Assembly: GCA_016795245.1 (NCBI GenBank)
Contig: JAEUIA010000086.1
Span: forward strand, 62,001 to 126,000
From: Planctomycetota bacterium
Lineage (GTDB): Bacteria > Planctomycetota > UBA1135 > GCA-002686595
Direction: 5' to 3'
DNA: 64,000 bases
A program made the translations under genes and the position numbers. The notes under the pieces are model-generated. The model saw only the letters and a list, made by a program, of their open reading frames with translations, had not been told where the DNA came from and did not search any database. Shown here piece after piece: positions 35,282 to 44,348 of the stretch (position 1 is its first letter; every line of letters begins with the position of its first letter).

Positions 35282-36529
35282 ATGTCCGTCATCCGAACCC
35301 GCCCGATTGCCCTGATCCTCGCTCTCGCCCTCCCGTTCGGTTGCGCGACCGAGCGCCGGAGCGTCAGCGAGGAAGTGCGCTCCCTCGTCGATCACGCGGA
35401 GTTCGAGGCTGCCGTGAAGATCTCAGCCGAGGCCGCGGCGCGAAAGCCCAATGACGCGAGCCTGCAGGAATTGCACCGCGACGCCAGCGTGGCCTACCTG
35501 CTCGAACAGGGCCGGCGCAAGACCTTCGACGATCAAGACGAGGACGCGCTCGAGCTGTTCGATCGTGCACTCACGCTGAACCCTGATTCCAAAACGGCCC
35601 AAAGCTGGCGCCAGAAGACCACCGTCAAACTCTCCGAACGCTGGCTGCACGCGGCGTTGGAATTGCACGCCAAGGACGAGATCGATGGTGCACTCGCGGC
35701 CTACGAGACGTCGCTCGCCTACCTTCCAGCCGACAAGGACTCGTTGACAGGCCGAGACCTGTGCGTCGCGATCCTGGAGCATCGCGCCGCGCTCGGGCGT
35801 TCCTACTTCGACGACGGGTTGCACGCGTTGGCGGCCTACTGGTTGCAGCAGGCGCGCTCGCGCTTCAGTTACTCGCGCAAGTACCGGCCTGAAGACACGC
35901 ACACCGCTCAGCGCGAGGAAGAAGTCGAACTCCTGCTCGCAATCGAGCGCTTGTCCATGGGCCGCAGAGCGGAATCCGAGCGACAGTACGGGGCCGCACT
36001 GAGCGAGTACCGACGCGCCCTCGTACTCGACCCGGACAGCCGCGACGCGGCCGAGGGTGTGGAACGCATGCGCGCCGAAATCGAAGTCACCGGATTGCTT
36101 GCCCGCGCGTCGATGGACATCGTCCGCGGCAAGTACGACCGCGCCACGACACTCGTCGAAGAAGCGGCGTCCAAGACGAAGCTGCAAGGCGACCTGTGCG
36201 CGGGCAAGTTCGATGCGATCCGCGAGGCCCGATTGGAGAAGGCCTATCGGGCCGCGCTCGCTCTGGAGCGCGACAACCGTTACGACGAAGCGGTAGCCGC
36301 CTACGCCGAACTGCTGAAAAAGGCCGAGTTCTACAAGGACGTGATCACCCGCAAGGACACGCTCGAGGAGTATCTGGCGCTCGCGAATGATCTCTACGCA
36401 CGGTCGCAAGCCGCCTCGGACCCGACAGAGAAGCTCCAGCTCTTGCAGCAGATCCGCGTGTTCTGGCCCGGCTACAAGGACATCGCCGGCCAGATCAGGG
36501 CGCTGTCGCAAACACCGTCGGACTCTTGA
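35282..36529 (+). CDS. TPR-repeat lipoprotein
   Basis: 415 residues. A lipoprotein signal peptide (IALILALALPFGC, lipid Cys about residue 21) is followed by tetratricopeptide repeats throughout ('EAAVKISAEAAARKPNDASLQELHRDA', 'ALELFDRALTLNPDSKTAQ', 'ALSEYRRALVLDPDSRDAAEGVERM', 'DEAVAAYAELLKKAEF'). It is a probable periplasmic protein-interaction scaffold anchored to a membrane. An AGGA lies 7 nt before the ATG. The 3' end overlaps the convergent heptosyltransferase gene by 35 bp. Confidence 0.85.
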   Translation: MSVIRTRPIALILALALPFGCATERRSVSEEVRSLVDHAEFEAAVKISAEAAARKPNDASLQELHRDASVAYLLEQGRRKTFDDQDEDALELFDRALTLNPDSKTAQSWRQKTTVKLSERWLHAALELHAKDEIDGALAAYETSLAYLPADKDSLTGRDLCVAILEHRAALGRSYFDDGLHALAAYWLQQARSRFSYSRKYRPEDTHTAQREEEVELLLAIERLSMGRRAESERQYGAALSEYRRALVLDPDSRDAAEGVERMRAEIEVTGLLARASMDIVRGKYDRATTLVEEAASKTKLQGDLCAGKFDAIREARLEKAYRAALALERDNRYDEAVAAYAELLKKAEFYKDVITRKDTLEEYLALANDLYARSQAASDPTEKLQLLQQIRVFWPGYKDIAGQIRALSQTPSDS

Positions 36530-37601
36530 CGGTGAGGGCGCGCACGGCGCGCGCCACGGTGCCGGGTTCGATCCGCTGCATGCAGACGTTGCCCGCGGGA
36601 TGAGTGCAGCGCCGCGCCAGGCACGGCGCACACTCGGGAGAGTTCGTCGCGCGCACGATGCGATGACGCGCGTCTGGACCGTCTCGCTCAGGCGGTGGCC
36701 AGGGACCCGTGCGCCGTGAGTCCTGCGGCCCGGCCAGGAGGACCACGCGCATGCCCGCCGCCCAGGCGACGTGCAGCGGGCCGGAATCGCATCCGACGAA
36801 CACGGCATGCTTGAGCGCGGCGGATTGGAAGGCGGCGCGCAGCTCGCCGAGACCCGTCTGCCCGGGCCAGTGTTGCAGGCCTTGAAGTGCGTGCAGTTCC
36901 TGCGCCAGTCGCAGTCCGGCTTCGCGCTCGAGCGGCCCCGAGACGATCACGACCTCGTGATCGCGCGCCAGGTCGCGCGCCAATTCCGCGAAGCTCGTCG
37001 CGGGCCAGGAACGCACGTCTTCCGCGCCCGCCAGATGCAAGATCGCGTACCGCTCGCGATCCGTGTGAGCAAAGAGGTCGCGTGCCGAGGCAACGGGAGT
37101 CGGCCACAGATTCGACGCCAGGTCCGCGACGTCGATATCGGGTGCGACATGCCGTGCGAGAGCCAGCATGCGGTCGACCGCGTGCACGGATCCGTCGGCG
37201 GACCGCGCGGCTGCGGGTGCGCTGTCGGTCAACGTCGAGGCCGCGAACGGCTCGCGCCAATCGGCGCGCGCCATGCCGCTGCGGCGCGGGGCGCGGGCGG
37301 AGAGGGCGACGAGCGCGCTCTTCGTGTTGCCTTGCGCATCGACGGTCCAATCGGCGCCGAAACGCGTGAGCTCGCGCTCCAGTCGCACCCACGCCGCGAA
37401 TCCGGCGCGGCGCTCGAACAAGATGACCTCGTCCAGATCCGGATGTCCGGCGAGGATGTCCGCGAATTCGGGCTGCACGACCCAGCCGATGCGAGCTCGC
37501 GGGTGCGCGCGTCGCAGCGCACGCAGCACCGGCAAGCCGTGGACGACGTCGCCTAGATGCGAGAGCCGCACGATCAGAATGCGTCGAGGGGCATGGAGCA
37601 T
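36495..37601 (-). CDS. Glycosyltransferase family 9 (heptosyltransferase-like)
   Basis: 368 residues. The N-terminus 'RILIVRLSHLGDVVHGLPVLRALRRAHPRARIGWVVQPEF' and the nucleotide-sugar motif 'VFVGCDSGPLHVAWAAGMRVVLLAGPQD' are diagnostic of ADP-heptose:LPS heptosyltransferases (WaaC/WaaF/WaaQ family). It transfers heptose or a related sugar to the LPS inner core at the cytoplasmic face. A Cys-rich C-terminal segment 'CAPCLARRCTHPAGNVCMQRI' is typical of one subgroup. Start ATG 37601; divergent from a histidine kinase gene with a 39-bp gap; the 3' end overlaps the TPR lipoprotein gene. Confidence 0.9.
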   Translation of the reverse strand: MLHAPRRILIVRLSHLGDVVHGLPVLRALRRAHPRARIGWVVQPEFADILAGHPDLDEVILFERRAGFAAWVRLERELTRFGADWTVDAQGNTKSALVALSARAPRRSGMARADWREPFAASTLTDSAPAAARSADGSVHAVDRMLALARHVAPDIDVADLASNLWPTPVASARDLFAHTDRERYAILHLAGAEDVRSWPATSFAELARDLARDHEVVIVSGPLEREAGLRLAQELHALQGLQHWPGQTGLGELRAAFQSAALKHAVFVGCDSGPLHVAWAAGMRVVLLAGPQDSRRTGPWPPPERDGPDARHRIVRATNSPECAPCLARRCTHPAGNVCMQRIEPGTVARAVRALTVKSPTVFATAP

Positions 37602-37625
37602 GGAGATCAAAGCGCGTCCGCGCCG

Positions 37626-37631
37626 TAGAAT
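37626..37631 (+). promoter_or_regulatory. Putative -10 hexamer TAGAAT, near-leaderless
   Basis: TAGAAT ends 9 nt before the ATG at 37641 of the histidine kinase, within the 39-bp divergent gap. There is no Shine-Dalgarno between them. It is among the clearest examples of the leaderless-type arrangement in the window. Confidence 0.45.
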
Positions 37632-37640
37632 CGCGCGCTC

Positions 37641-39575
37641 ATGATACGGCGCATCTCGACCAAATGGATGATCAGCGTCCTGGCAGCCGTGCTCGTGCCG
37701 TTCCTGGGCTTCGCGTGGTTCGCCGACACGCAGATGGCCAATCGCCACCTCGATACGGTGCGCTACTACCTGTTGACGATGGCCGGCGAGGCGGCTGAAC
37801 GCGTCGACAACGAGCTGAGAGAGCGCGAACGCGACATCGAGATGTGGACGACGCAGAGTCCGTTCACGCAATGGACCATCACCGGCGGCCGCGACGAGGA
37901 AAACTCGTTCCGTGCGCTGCTTGGAAACAGCTTCGACCGCTTCGTCAAGGGCAGCAACGGCGTCTACGATTTGATCATGGCGATCAACGCCAAGGGCGAA
38001 TTGATCGTCTCGAACCGGTGCGATTTCCACGGCGACGCACTGACGCCTGCCGTGCTGGCCGCTCTGGATCGCGACTACAGCCAGGAGGCCTGGTTTCAGA
38101 CGGCGATGAGCGGCCACATGGCACTTGTCGATCACCACCTGTCGCCGCTGCTCCCACCGCGCGTGCAGACCAACACGCCACACCCGGAGAACTTCCACAT
38201 CGGTTTCGCGATGCCGGTGAGCGACCACCTCGAACCGGACAAGGCCGCCGGCGTCGTCTTCGCCCTCATGAACTGGGCCCCGATCCAGAACCTCGTGACG
38301 CGCAAGGAACGTCCGCGCGCGCCGTCGGTCGCACCCGACATCTACAGCACTTCATACGTCTGGCTGTGGGGTTCCGATTGCGACACGATCCTCGCGCACC
38401 CGAAGCCTGGACTCTACGGCAAGAAGGTGTCCGAGCCCGGAGTCGACCTGCCGGAACTCGTCGCTGCTGCCAAGAAGAGCGACTGGGACCTGTACCCCGA
38501 GTACTACTTCAAGGGCGTCTGGAAGAACGCGGCGTTCAAGCACTGCGTCGGGCCCGATCAGAACGGGTTCGGTTGGGTGGTCGGCGTCGGCATCGACAAC
38601 GATGACATCTACGAGACCGCGCGCGAACTGCGCCTCGTCTTGTGGGTCGCGACCGCGCTGGTGTTGTCGTTGGTCGTGTGCGTGACCATGCTCGTGGCGC
38701 GGCGCACTACGCGGCCCATCCTGGCGTTGAAGAGTCAGACACAGCGCCTCGCATCCGGCGACCTCGACGCGCGCGTGACCGACCTCACCGACGACGAACT
38801 GGGCGAGCTCGGTCGATCCTTCAACGACATGGCCGCCGAACTCAAGGACAGCCGCAATCAGATCATCAAGGCCGAGAAGGATGCCGCGTGGCGCGAGATG
38901 GCGCGTCAAGTCGCACACGAAATCAAGAACCCGCTGACGCCCATTCAGCTCGCGGCCAACCTCCTGAAGCGCGCCAAGGACGAGGGCAGCCCTGAGTTCG
39001 ACACCATCTTCGACAACACGATCGCGATGATCGATCGACAGGTGGTCGGAATGCGCAAGATCGCCGCTGATTTCTCGGCCTTCGCCGGTGCACGCAAGCC
39101 CGAACCGACGGTGTTCGAACTGCGCGCAGTGCTGGAAGACGTCGTCGCGATGCACGCGGCGTGGTTGCAGGAGGCCGGCGTTACACTCGAAAAGCACTGG
39201 ATCGACGGGCAGGTCTTCGTCGACCGCGACGAACTCTCGCGCGTGCTGATCAACCTGGTCGCGAACGCGATCGAAGCGATGCCCGGCGGCGGGAAGCTGA
39301 CGCTCGCGATCAGTCGCCGACCCGAGCGCACGGGGTCCAGCTTGATCGTCGAGGTGAAGGACACGGGCGCGGGCCTGTCCGACACCGTGCGCGCACGCTT
39401 GTTCGAGCCGTACTTCACGACGCGCACGCACGGCACGGGTCTGGGACTCGCCATCGCCAAGCGACTCGTCGAAGAGATGAACGGCACGATCACGCTGGAA
39501 CCGCGGCCCGCAGGCGAAGGCGTCGGCACCATCGCACGCATCGTCCTGCCCGAACGTGGAGCGCCCACCCCTTGA
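37641..39575 (+). CDS. Cache-HAMP sensor histidine kinase (NtrY-like)
   Basis: 644 residues. TM1 is about residues 10-28; the extracytoplasmic domain (30-330) looks like a double Cache sensor; TM2 is about 332-353. HAMP follows ('RRTTRPILALKSQTQRLASGDLDARV'), then a dimerisation helix with 'VAHEIKNPLTPIQLAANLLKRA' (phospho-acceptor His426) and an ATPase domain with N box 'LINLVANAIEAM', 'DTGAGLSD' and 'GTGLGLAIAKRLVEE'. The HEIKNPLTPI signature is that of NtrY/AtoS-type kinases that phosphorylate sigma-54 activators. No response regulator is adjacent. The stop overlaps the next start by 4 bp (TTGA), linking it to the epimerase gene. Confidence 0.9.
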   Translation: MIRRISTKWMISVLAAVLVPFLGFAWFADTQMANRHLDTVRYYLLTMAGEAAERVDNELRERERDIEMWTTQSPFTQWTITGGRDEENSFRALLGNSFDRFVKGSNGVYDLIMAINAKGELIVSNRCDFHGDALTPAVLAALDRDYSQEAWFQTAMSGHMALVDHHLSPLLPPRVQTNTPHPENFHIGFAMPVSDHLEPDKAAGVVFALMNWAPIQNLVTRKERPRAPSVAPDIYSTSYVWLWGSDCDTILAHPKPGLYGKKVSEPGVDLPELVAAAKKSDWDLYPEYYFKGVWKNAAFKHCVGPDQNGFGWVVGVGIDNDDIYETARELRLVLWVATALVLSLVVCVTMLVARRTTRPILALKSQTQRLASGDLDARVTDLTDDELGELGRSFNDMAAELKDSRNQIIKAEKDAAWREMARQVAHEIKNPLTPIQLAANLLKRAKDEGSPEFDTIFDNTIAMIDRQVVGMRKIAADFSAFAGARKPEPTVFELRAVLEDVVAMHAAWLQEAGVTLEKHWIDGQVFVDRDELSRVLINLVANAIEAMPGGGKLTLAISRRPERTGSSLIVEVKDTGAGLSDTVRARLFEPYFTTRTHGTGLGLAIAKRLVEEMNGTITLEPRPAGEGVGTIARIVLPERGAPTP

Positions 39576-40600
39576 GTCCGCGACTCGTGCTGATCACCGG
39601 CGCGACCGGGTTTTTGTGCAGCAACGTCGCGCGTCAACTGGCGACACGCGGCGACGAAGTGCACGCCCTGGCGCGTCCCAACGCCGACAAGCGCGTGCTC
39701 GACGGTGTGTCCGTGCAGTGGCACGCAGGCGATCTCACGGACCGCGCGAGCCTCGAGCGCACCTGTTGGAAGCTGGCCGAGCGCTCCTTCGCCTTGCGAC
39801 GTCCGTGGGACCTGGTGCACGGCGCGGCGTTGATCAGCTACAAGTCCGCGCACCGTGCGGCCGCCGTGGCGATCAACGTCGAAGGCACGCGCGCCGTGCT
39901 GCAAGCTGCGCGCCAAAGCGGCGTCGCGCGCGTGGTCCACGTCAGCTCCGTCGTGACCGTCGGCGCGTGTAGACGCGACGAGGTGATGAACGAAGCGACG
40001 GAGTTCAACTTGCAGGACTGCGGCGTCGATTACGTCACGACCAAACGCGCGGCGGAGGAGATCGCACTCGCAGCCGCCAAAGACCTCGACCTGGTCGTGG
40101 TCAATCCGGGCGCGATCTTCGGGCCCGTCGAGCGTCGCTCCAACACGGCCCGTTTCATCCGCCAGGTCGCGCTCGGCAAGGGTCCGCTCGCGGCGCCGCC
40201 CGGCACGATCAGCGTGCTCGGAGTCGACGACGCAGCCGCAGGCACCGTATTGGCGCTCGACCGCGGCCGGCGCGGCGAACGCTACCTGCTGGTCGAGTCG
40301 TGGATCCCTTCGCGCGCGCTGTTCGACGCCGTCGCGCGCGAATTCGGCACGCGCGGGCCGTTGCTGACGATTCCGCGTTGGGCCTGGCCGCTGATCGTGC
40401 TCGCGGCGCGCGTGTGGGATCGTTTCTTCCCGCTCGACCTGGCGCCCCCGCAGGGACTGGTCATGCTCGCGCGCGAACTGCGCTTCGATGCAGCCAAGGC
40501 CAGGAGCGAATTGGGCTGGTCGCCCAAACCCTTCGCCGAGGTCCTGAAATCGACGATCCAGAGCCTGGAGGCACGCGGTCAGCTGCGCGCGGATCCCTGA
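39572..40600 (+). CDS. NAD(P)-dependent epimerase/dehydratase (extended SDR)
   Basis: 342 residues from TTG 39572, overlapping the kinase stop by 4 bp. It has the extended SDR fold: the nucleotide motif 'ITGATGFLCSNVA' in which the third Gly of GxxGxxG is Cys16, 'LVHGAAL', 'HVSSVVTVG' and catalytic YVTTK. 'VVVNPGAIFGP' and the C-terminal 'FDAAKARSELGWSPKP' match the 3-beta-HSD/dihydroflavonol reductase-like subgroup. The substrate is unknown; a nucleotide sugar or a lipid-linked group is plausible given the LPS genes nearby. Confidence 0.85.
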   Translation: MSPRLVLITGATGFLCSNVARQLATRGDEVHALARPNADKRVLDGVSVQWHAGDLTDRASLERTCWKLAERSFALRRPWDLVHGAALISYKSAHRAAAVAINVEGTRAVLQAARQSGVARVVHVSSVVTVGACRRDEVMNEATEFNLQDCGVDYVTTKRAAEEIALAAAKDLDLVVVNPGAIFGPVERRSNTARFIRQVALGKGPLAAPPGTISVLGVDDAAAGTVLALDRGRRGERYLLVESWIPSRALFDAVAREFGTRGPLLTIPRWAWPLIVLAARVWDRFFPLDLAPPQGLVMLARELRFDAAKARSELGWSPKPFAEVLKSTIQSLEARGQLRADP

Positions 40601-40688
40601 AGGGCGGCAAGACTTACATCTTGCTCGACGAGAGTGCTTATCCTGTCCCTCTCTCCACACCCGCGCATCGAATATCGAGGAGTTCCGC

Positions 40689-43600
40689 TTGAGATCAGTC
40701 CCTGCCATCGTCGGGCACCGTCGCTGCGGCGCCGCATCACGCGCCGTGTTGGTCGTTCTGGCCGCGCTCGCCGCCGTGTTGATCGCGCTGGCGCTGCTGA
40801 TGCGCACCGCCAATCGCGACACGGAGATCGTGCGCCCGGGCGGTTCGCCCACGGCGCCGCGCGCGGGCGAAACGGAACTTGAAGCTGCGCGCGCATCCAA
40901 GTCCGAACTGACTGCCAGCGCCGGCGGTTCGGAACGACTCAGCGCCGGCACGACCGGCGTGCGTTTGCGCGGACCGGCGAAGCTAGACGGACGTGTGATC
41001 GATCGCGCGAGCGGGGCGGGCGTGGGCGGTGTGCGCGTCGAATTGCTGCCCGTTCCACCCGCGGGGGCCGCGTTCCTGGGTCGCATGCTGCGCATCGCGG
41101 CGCTGGGCAACGAATTCAGCAACCGCGTCGAGCCCGTGGCTTCGGTCAACTCGGACAGCACCGGCGCGTTTCGTTTCGAAGGCGTCCGCCAGGGCACGTA
41201 CTACATCGATGCACGCGGCGAGTACTGTGTCGCCGAGTCCGTCGTGCGCGCGCGACTGGTCGCTTCCGGCGACGGTGGGCCGCTGGATGTCTACGTCAAC
41301 GCGGGCGGTCGCGTGCTCGGGCGCGTCTTGAAGCCTGACGGAACGCCCGCTGCTTCCGCAAGCCTGGCCCTCGTAGCGGGGCCCAACAATTTCCTCGCCA
41401 ATGCGCGCACCGGCGACCTGCGCTGGCTGGAGCAAGAGAGCGACGAAAAAGGTCGATTCGTGTTCGGCGGCGTCGCGCCCGGGGCGGGTTACGAGATCAC
41501 CGTTTCCGGCAAGGGCTTCGCGCTCAGCCACGCACTCGATATCGAAGTACGCGCCGGTCAGGACACCGAGGTCATCGTGCAGACGCGCATCGGCGGCTCC
41601 GTCGTGGGGCGCGTGTTGTCGAACGTCGAGGGCGCGGATCCGACGCCGCTCGCCGGCGCGCACCTGGGCGCGATTCCGCGCGGCTTGCGCAATTTGCGCT
41701 GCGTCGAGGAGATCCTGGAGACGACGCACTGTCAGACCGGCGCGGACGGTGCGTACCTCATGCAGAATGTCCCGCCCGGCGATGTCGACATCGTCGCGAT
41801 CGCGTGGGAACACCTGCCCGCCGTCGGCGCACGGGCGTCGTTGGCGGATACCTCGCGCATCCAGGCGAACGACATCGTGCTTTCGAAAGGTCCGCTCGTG
41901 CGCGGCCGCGTGCTCGACACCGACGGCCGTCCGATCCACGGCGTGCAAGCGCGCTGGAACCTGATCGACTGGAAGAACTTCCAGTTCGATTTCTCGTTTG
42001 CGCCGCTGATGATGCAGGCCGTGAAGGGCTTCGAACTCCCGACGACGGATGCCGACGGGCGTTTCTTCGCCGGTCCGATCGCGGGCAAGCCCGACTACTC
42101 GATCGATTTCCTGAAGACCGGGTACGTCGATCAGGAATTCAAGTGGAACCCCGAGCGCGACGGGCCCGAGATCACCGTCACGATGCGGCGCGGGAGTGCC
42201 GTCGAAGGCATCGTCATGGATGCCGTGAAATCCGAGCCGTTGACTGCGTTCACGATCTCGGGCGCGGACCGGGTCGACACCGAAGCCGACGCGCCCGGCG
42301 CGCGCAATCCGTTTTCGGGCGGACAACTCGTCGAAAATCCGGGCGGGCGCTTTCGCGTCGATTCGGTGAAGCCCGGCAAGGCCAGCCTCACGTTCTCCGC
42401 GCCGGGGTACCTGGAGAAGACGGTCACCGACATCAACGTCGTCGAAGGCGAGCCGACGCGCGGCGTGATCGTCAATTTGACGCCGGGCGGAATCGTGCGC
42501 GGGCGCGTGGTCGACGAGAAATCGGAGCCCGTGCCCGGGGCGCAGGTCATGGCCGCGAGCACGAACCGCAAATCGTTCGATCCACAAGCCATGCGCGAGC
42601 GCGGGCGCGACCGCCGCAACCGCGGCGGCGGTTTCAACATGATCCTCGGCTCCAGCGGCGGGCCGGACATGCTCCCGCCGGGGATGATCGAGTACGCGGC
42701 CAGCATGGGGCTCGCCGGCGACAAGCTCGTGCGCGCGGATCAGAAGGGCGATTTCGTGATCACCGGCGTCGAGACCGGTTCGTTCCGCGTGCTGGCGTTC
42801 GATCGCAATCACACCTCCGGTCGCTCTGAACCGCAGGTGATGAGCGCAGGCGGCACGCTCGAAGGCGTGATCGTCACCTTGCCGAAAGGCGGCGCGATCC
42901 GCGGCACCGTGCGCGATCGACACGGTGTTCCAGTGCCGAACGAATTGGTGCTGGCGTTCGCGCCCTCGAGCTTCGACCCGACGAGTCCCAGCACCGGCGG
43001 GGGCCTGTACCAAGGCCAGTCCGACGCGAGCGGCGCCTACTCCATCGAACACGTGGCCGGCGGCAGCTACTTCCTCGTCGCGACGCGCGGTGACGAGGAC
43101 CTGAACCCGATGAGTTTCTTCGGGACACTCAACTTCGATCTGGTGACCGTCCCGGCCGGCGAAGTCGTGACCTACGACCTGATCGACAGTTCGGCCGGCG
43201 CGTGCAAGGTGTACGGCACGGTGCTCTACCGCGGCGAACCGGTCGGCAAGGGCAACCTGTCCGCGCTGTCGTTCGATACGGACAATCTCCTGGGCGTCGA
43301 GTTCAAGGCGGCCAAGATGATGGACGGCGGGCGCTTCGAATTCGCCGGACTCGCGCCCGGTGAATACCAGCTCAACTTCGACGGCAACGGACCGCAGGTG
43401 CGCATGTCGTTGGACGTGCCGGACCTGCCTGAGATGCGCATCGACCTGCGCTTGCCGGAAGCGGGCGTCGAGGGAGTCGTGGTCGACGAGGCCTCGAACA
43501 AGCCGCTCGAAGGCGCCGAAGTCGTCTTGCGTTCGACGGACGCAATCGAGTCCAGCGGCATCCTGGGCCAGTTCCTCTCGCGCGAAGGGCGCTCGATGCG

Positions 43601-44348
43601 CGACAACACGAACGCCAAAGGCGAATTCTCGTTCGAGCGTCTGGCCGAGGGCGAATACGAATTGCTCGTGCGCGGCGTCCGGCGCGGAGACGCCAAGGGC
43701 AAGTTCGCTCCTTCCACCGCACTGCGCGTGCGTGTCGACGGCAACCGCGTCGAGAGCGGCATCGTCGTGCGCCTGCAATCCGCGCTCAGCTTGCAAGGAC
43801 GCGTCGTCGACTCGACGAAGGCACCGGTCAAGAACGCAACCGTGCTGCTCACGGTGCAGGAGGGCGCGAGCGACAACATCGAGCGCGCCAAGACGAACGA
43901 CAACGGCGAATTCGAGATCACCGGTCTCTCGCCCGGAACGTTCCGTGCGACGGCGACCGCCGACGGCTTCGCGGACGGCACGACGGGCGACATCAAACTC
44001 GAGCGCGGACAGGGCAAGCAGCCGACCTGCGAAGTCGTGCTGCAAAAAGGCGTGAAGGTCTACGTCACCGTGTACTCCGCGAATGGCACGCCGGCTTCGG
44101 GTGCGCGCGCGGATCTCTTCCCGGCCCAAGGCGAGCGGACGAACGATCCGGCCAACGCCGGCAAGGCGATCCAGAATCTGTTCACGGGCGAAGGCGCTTC
44201 GGGAACGGACGGCCGGATCGAACTAGGGCGCTACATGCCGGGCGAGTACCGCTTGGAAGTGCGCCGCAGCTTCTCCAAGGCGACCAAGCCCAACGTCGTC
44301 TTGAAGCCCGGCGAAGACGAGGTCGAGATCAAGATCGATCTTCCCTGA
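40689..44348 (+). CDS. Large exported protein with multiple carboxypeptidase-regulatory-like repeats
   Basis: 1219 residues from TTG 40689, with GAGGAG 7 nt upstream as ribosome-binding site. One hydrophobic anchor ('AVLVVLAALAAVLIALALLM', about residues 18-38) is followed by a Ser/Gly-rich linker and about a dozen beta-sandwich modules ('GRVLKPDGTPAASASLALV', 'GRVLDTDGRPIHGVQARW', 'GRVVDEKSEPVPGAQVMA', 'GTVRDRHGVPVPNELVLAF', 'GRVVDSTKAPVKNATVLLT'). It is the third and largest protein of this architecture in the window, and a paralogue in design of the gene at 866. The following glycosyltransferase begins right after the stop codon. Confidence 0.85.
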   Translation: MRSVPAIVGHRRCGAASRAVLVVLAALAAVLIALALLMRTANRDTEIVRPGGSPTAPRAGETELEAARASKSELTASAGGSERLSAGTTGVRLRGPAKLDGRVIDRASGAGVGGVRVELLPVPPAGAAFLGRMLRIAALGNEFSNRVEPVASVNSDSTGAFRFEGVRQGTYYIDARGEYCVAESVVRARLVASGDGGPLDVYVNAGGRVLGRVLKPDGTPAASASLALVAGPNNFLANARTGDLRWLEQESDEKGRFVFGGVAPGAGYEITVSGKGFALSHALDIEVRAGQDTEVIVQTRIGGSVVGRVLSNVEGADPTPLAGAHLGAIPRGLRNLRCVEEILETTHCQTGADGAYLMQNVPPGDVDIVAIAWEHLPAVGARASLADTSRIQANDIVLSKGPLVRGRVLDTDGRPIHGVQARWNLIDWKNFQFDFSFAPLMMQAVKGFELPTTDADGRFFAGPIAGKPDYSIDFLKTGYVDQEFKWNPERDGPEITVTMRRGSAVEGIVMDAVKSEPLTAFTISGADRVDTEADAPGARNPFSGGQLVENPGGRFRVDSVKPGKASLTFSAPGYLEKTVTDINVVEGEPTRGVIVNLTPGGIVRGRVVDEKSEPVPGAQVMAASTNRKSFDPQAMRERGRDRRNRGGGFNMILGSSGGPDMLPPGMIEYAASMGLAGDKLVRADQKGDFVITGVETGSFRVLAFDRNHTSGRSEPQVMSAGGTLEGVIVTLPKGGAIRGTVRDRHGVPVPNELVLAFAPSSFDPTSPSTGGGLYQGQSDASGAYSIEHVAGGSYFLVATRGDEDLNPMSFFGTLNFDLVTVPAGEVVTYDLIDSSAGACKVYGTVLYRGEPVGKGNLSALSFDTDNLLGVEFKAAKMMDGGRFEFAGLAPGEYQLNFDGNGPQVRMSLDVPDLPEMRIDLRLPEAGVEGVVVDEASNKPLEGAEVVLRSTDAIESSGILGQFLSREGRSMRDNTNAKGEFSFERLAEGEYELLVRGVRRGDAKGKFAPSTALRVRVDGNRVESGIVVRLQSALSLQGRVVDSTKAPVKNATVLLTVQEGASDNIERAKTNDNGEFEITGLSPGTFRATATADGFADGTTGDIKLERGQGKQPTCEVVLQKGVKVYVTVYSANGTPASGARADLFPAQGERTNDPANAGKAIQNLFTGEGASGTDGRIELGRYMPGEYRLEVRRSFSKATKPNVVLKPGEDEVEIKIDLP

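Noticed and set aside
40983-44129. 1048-codon open frame on the minus strand opposite the large repeat protein
   Set aside because: Its composition is that of an antisense shadow of a GC-rich gene (Arg/His/Ala-rich, no domains). The plus-strand frame has repeat modules, a membrane anchor and a ribosome-binding site.
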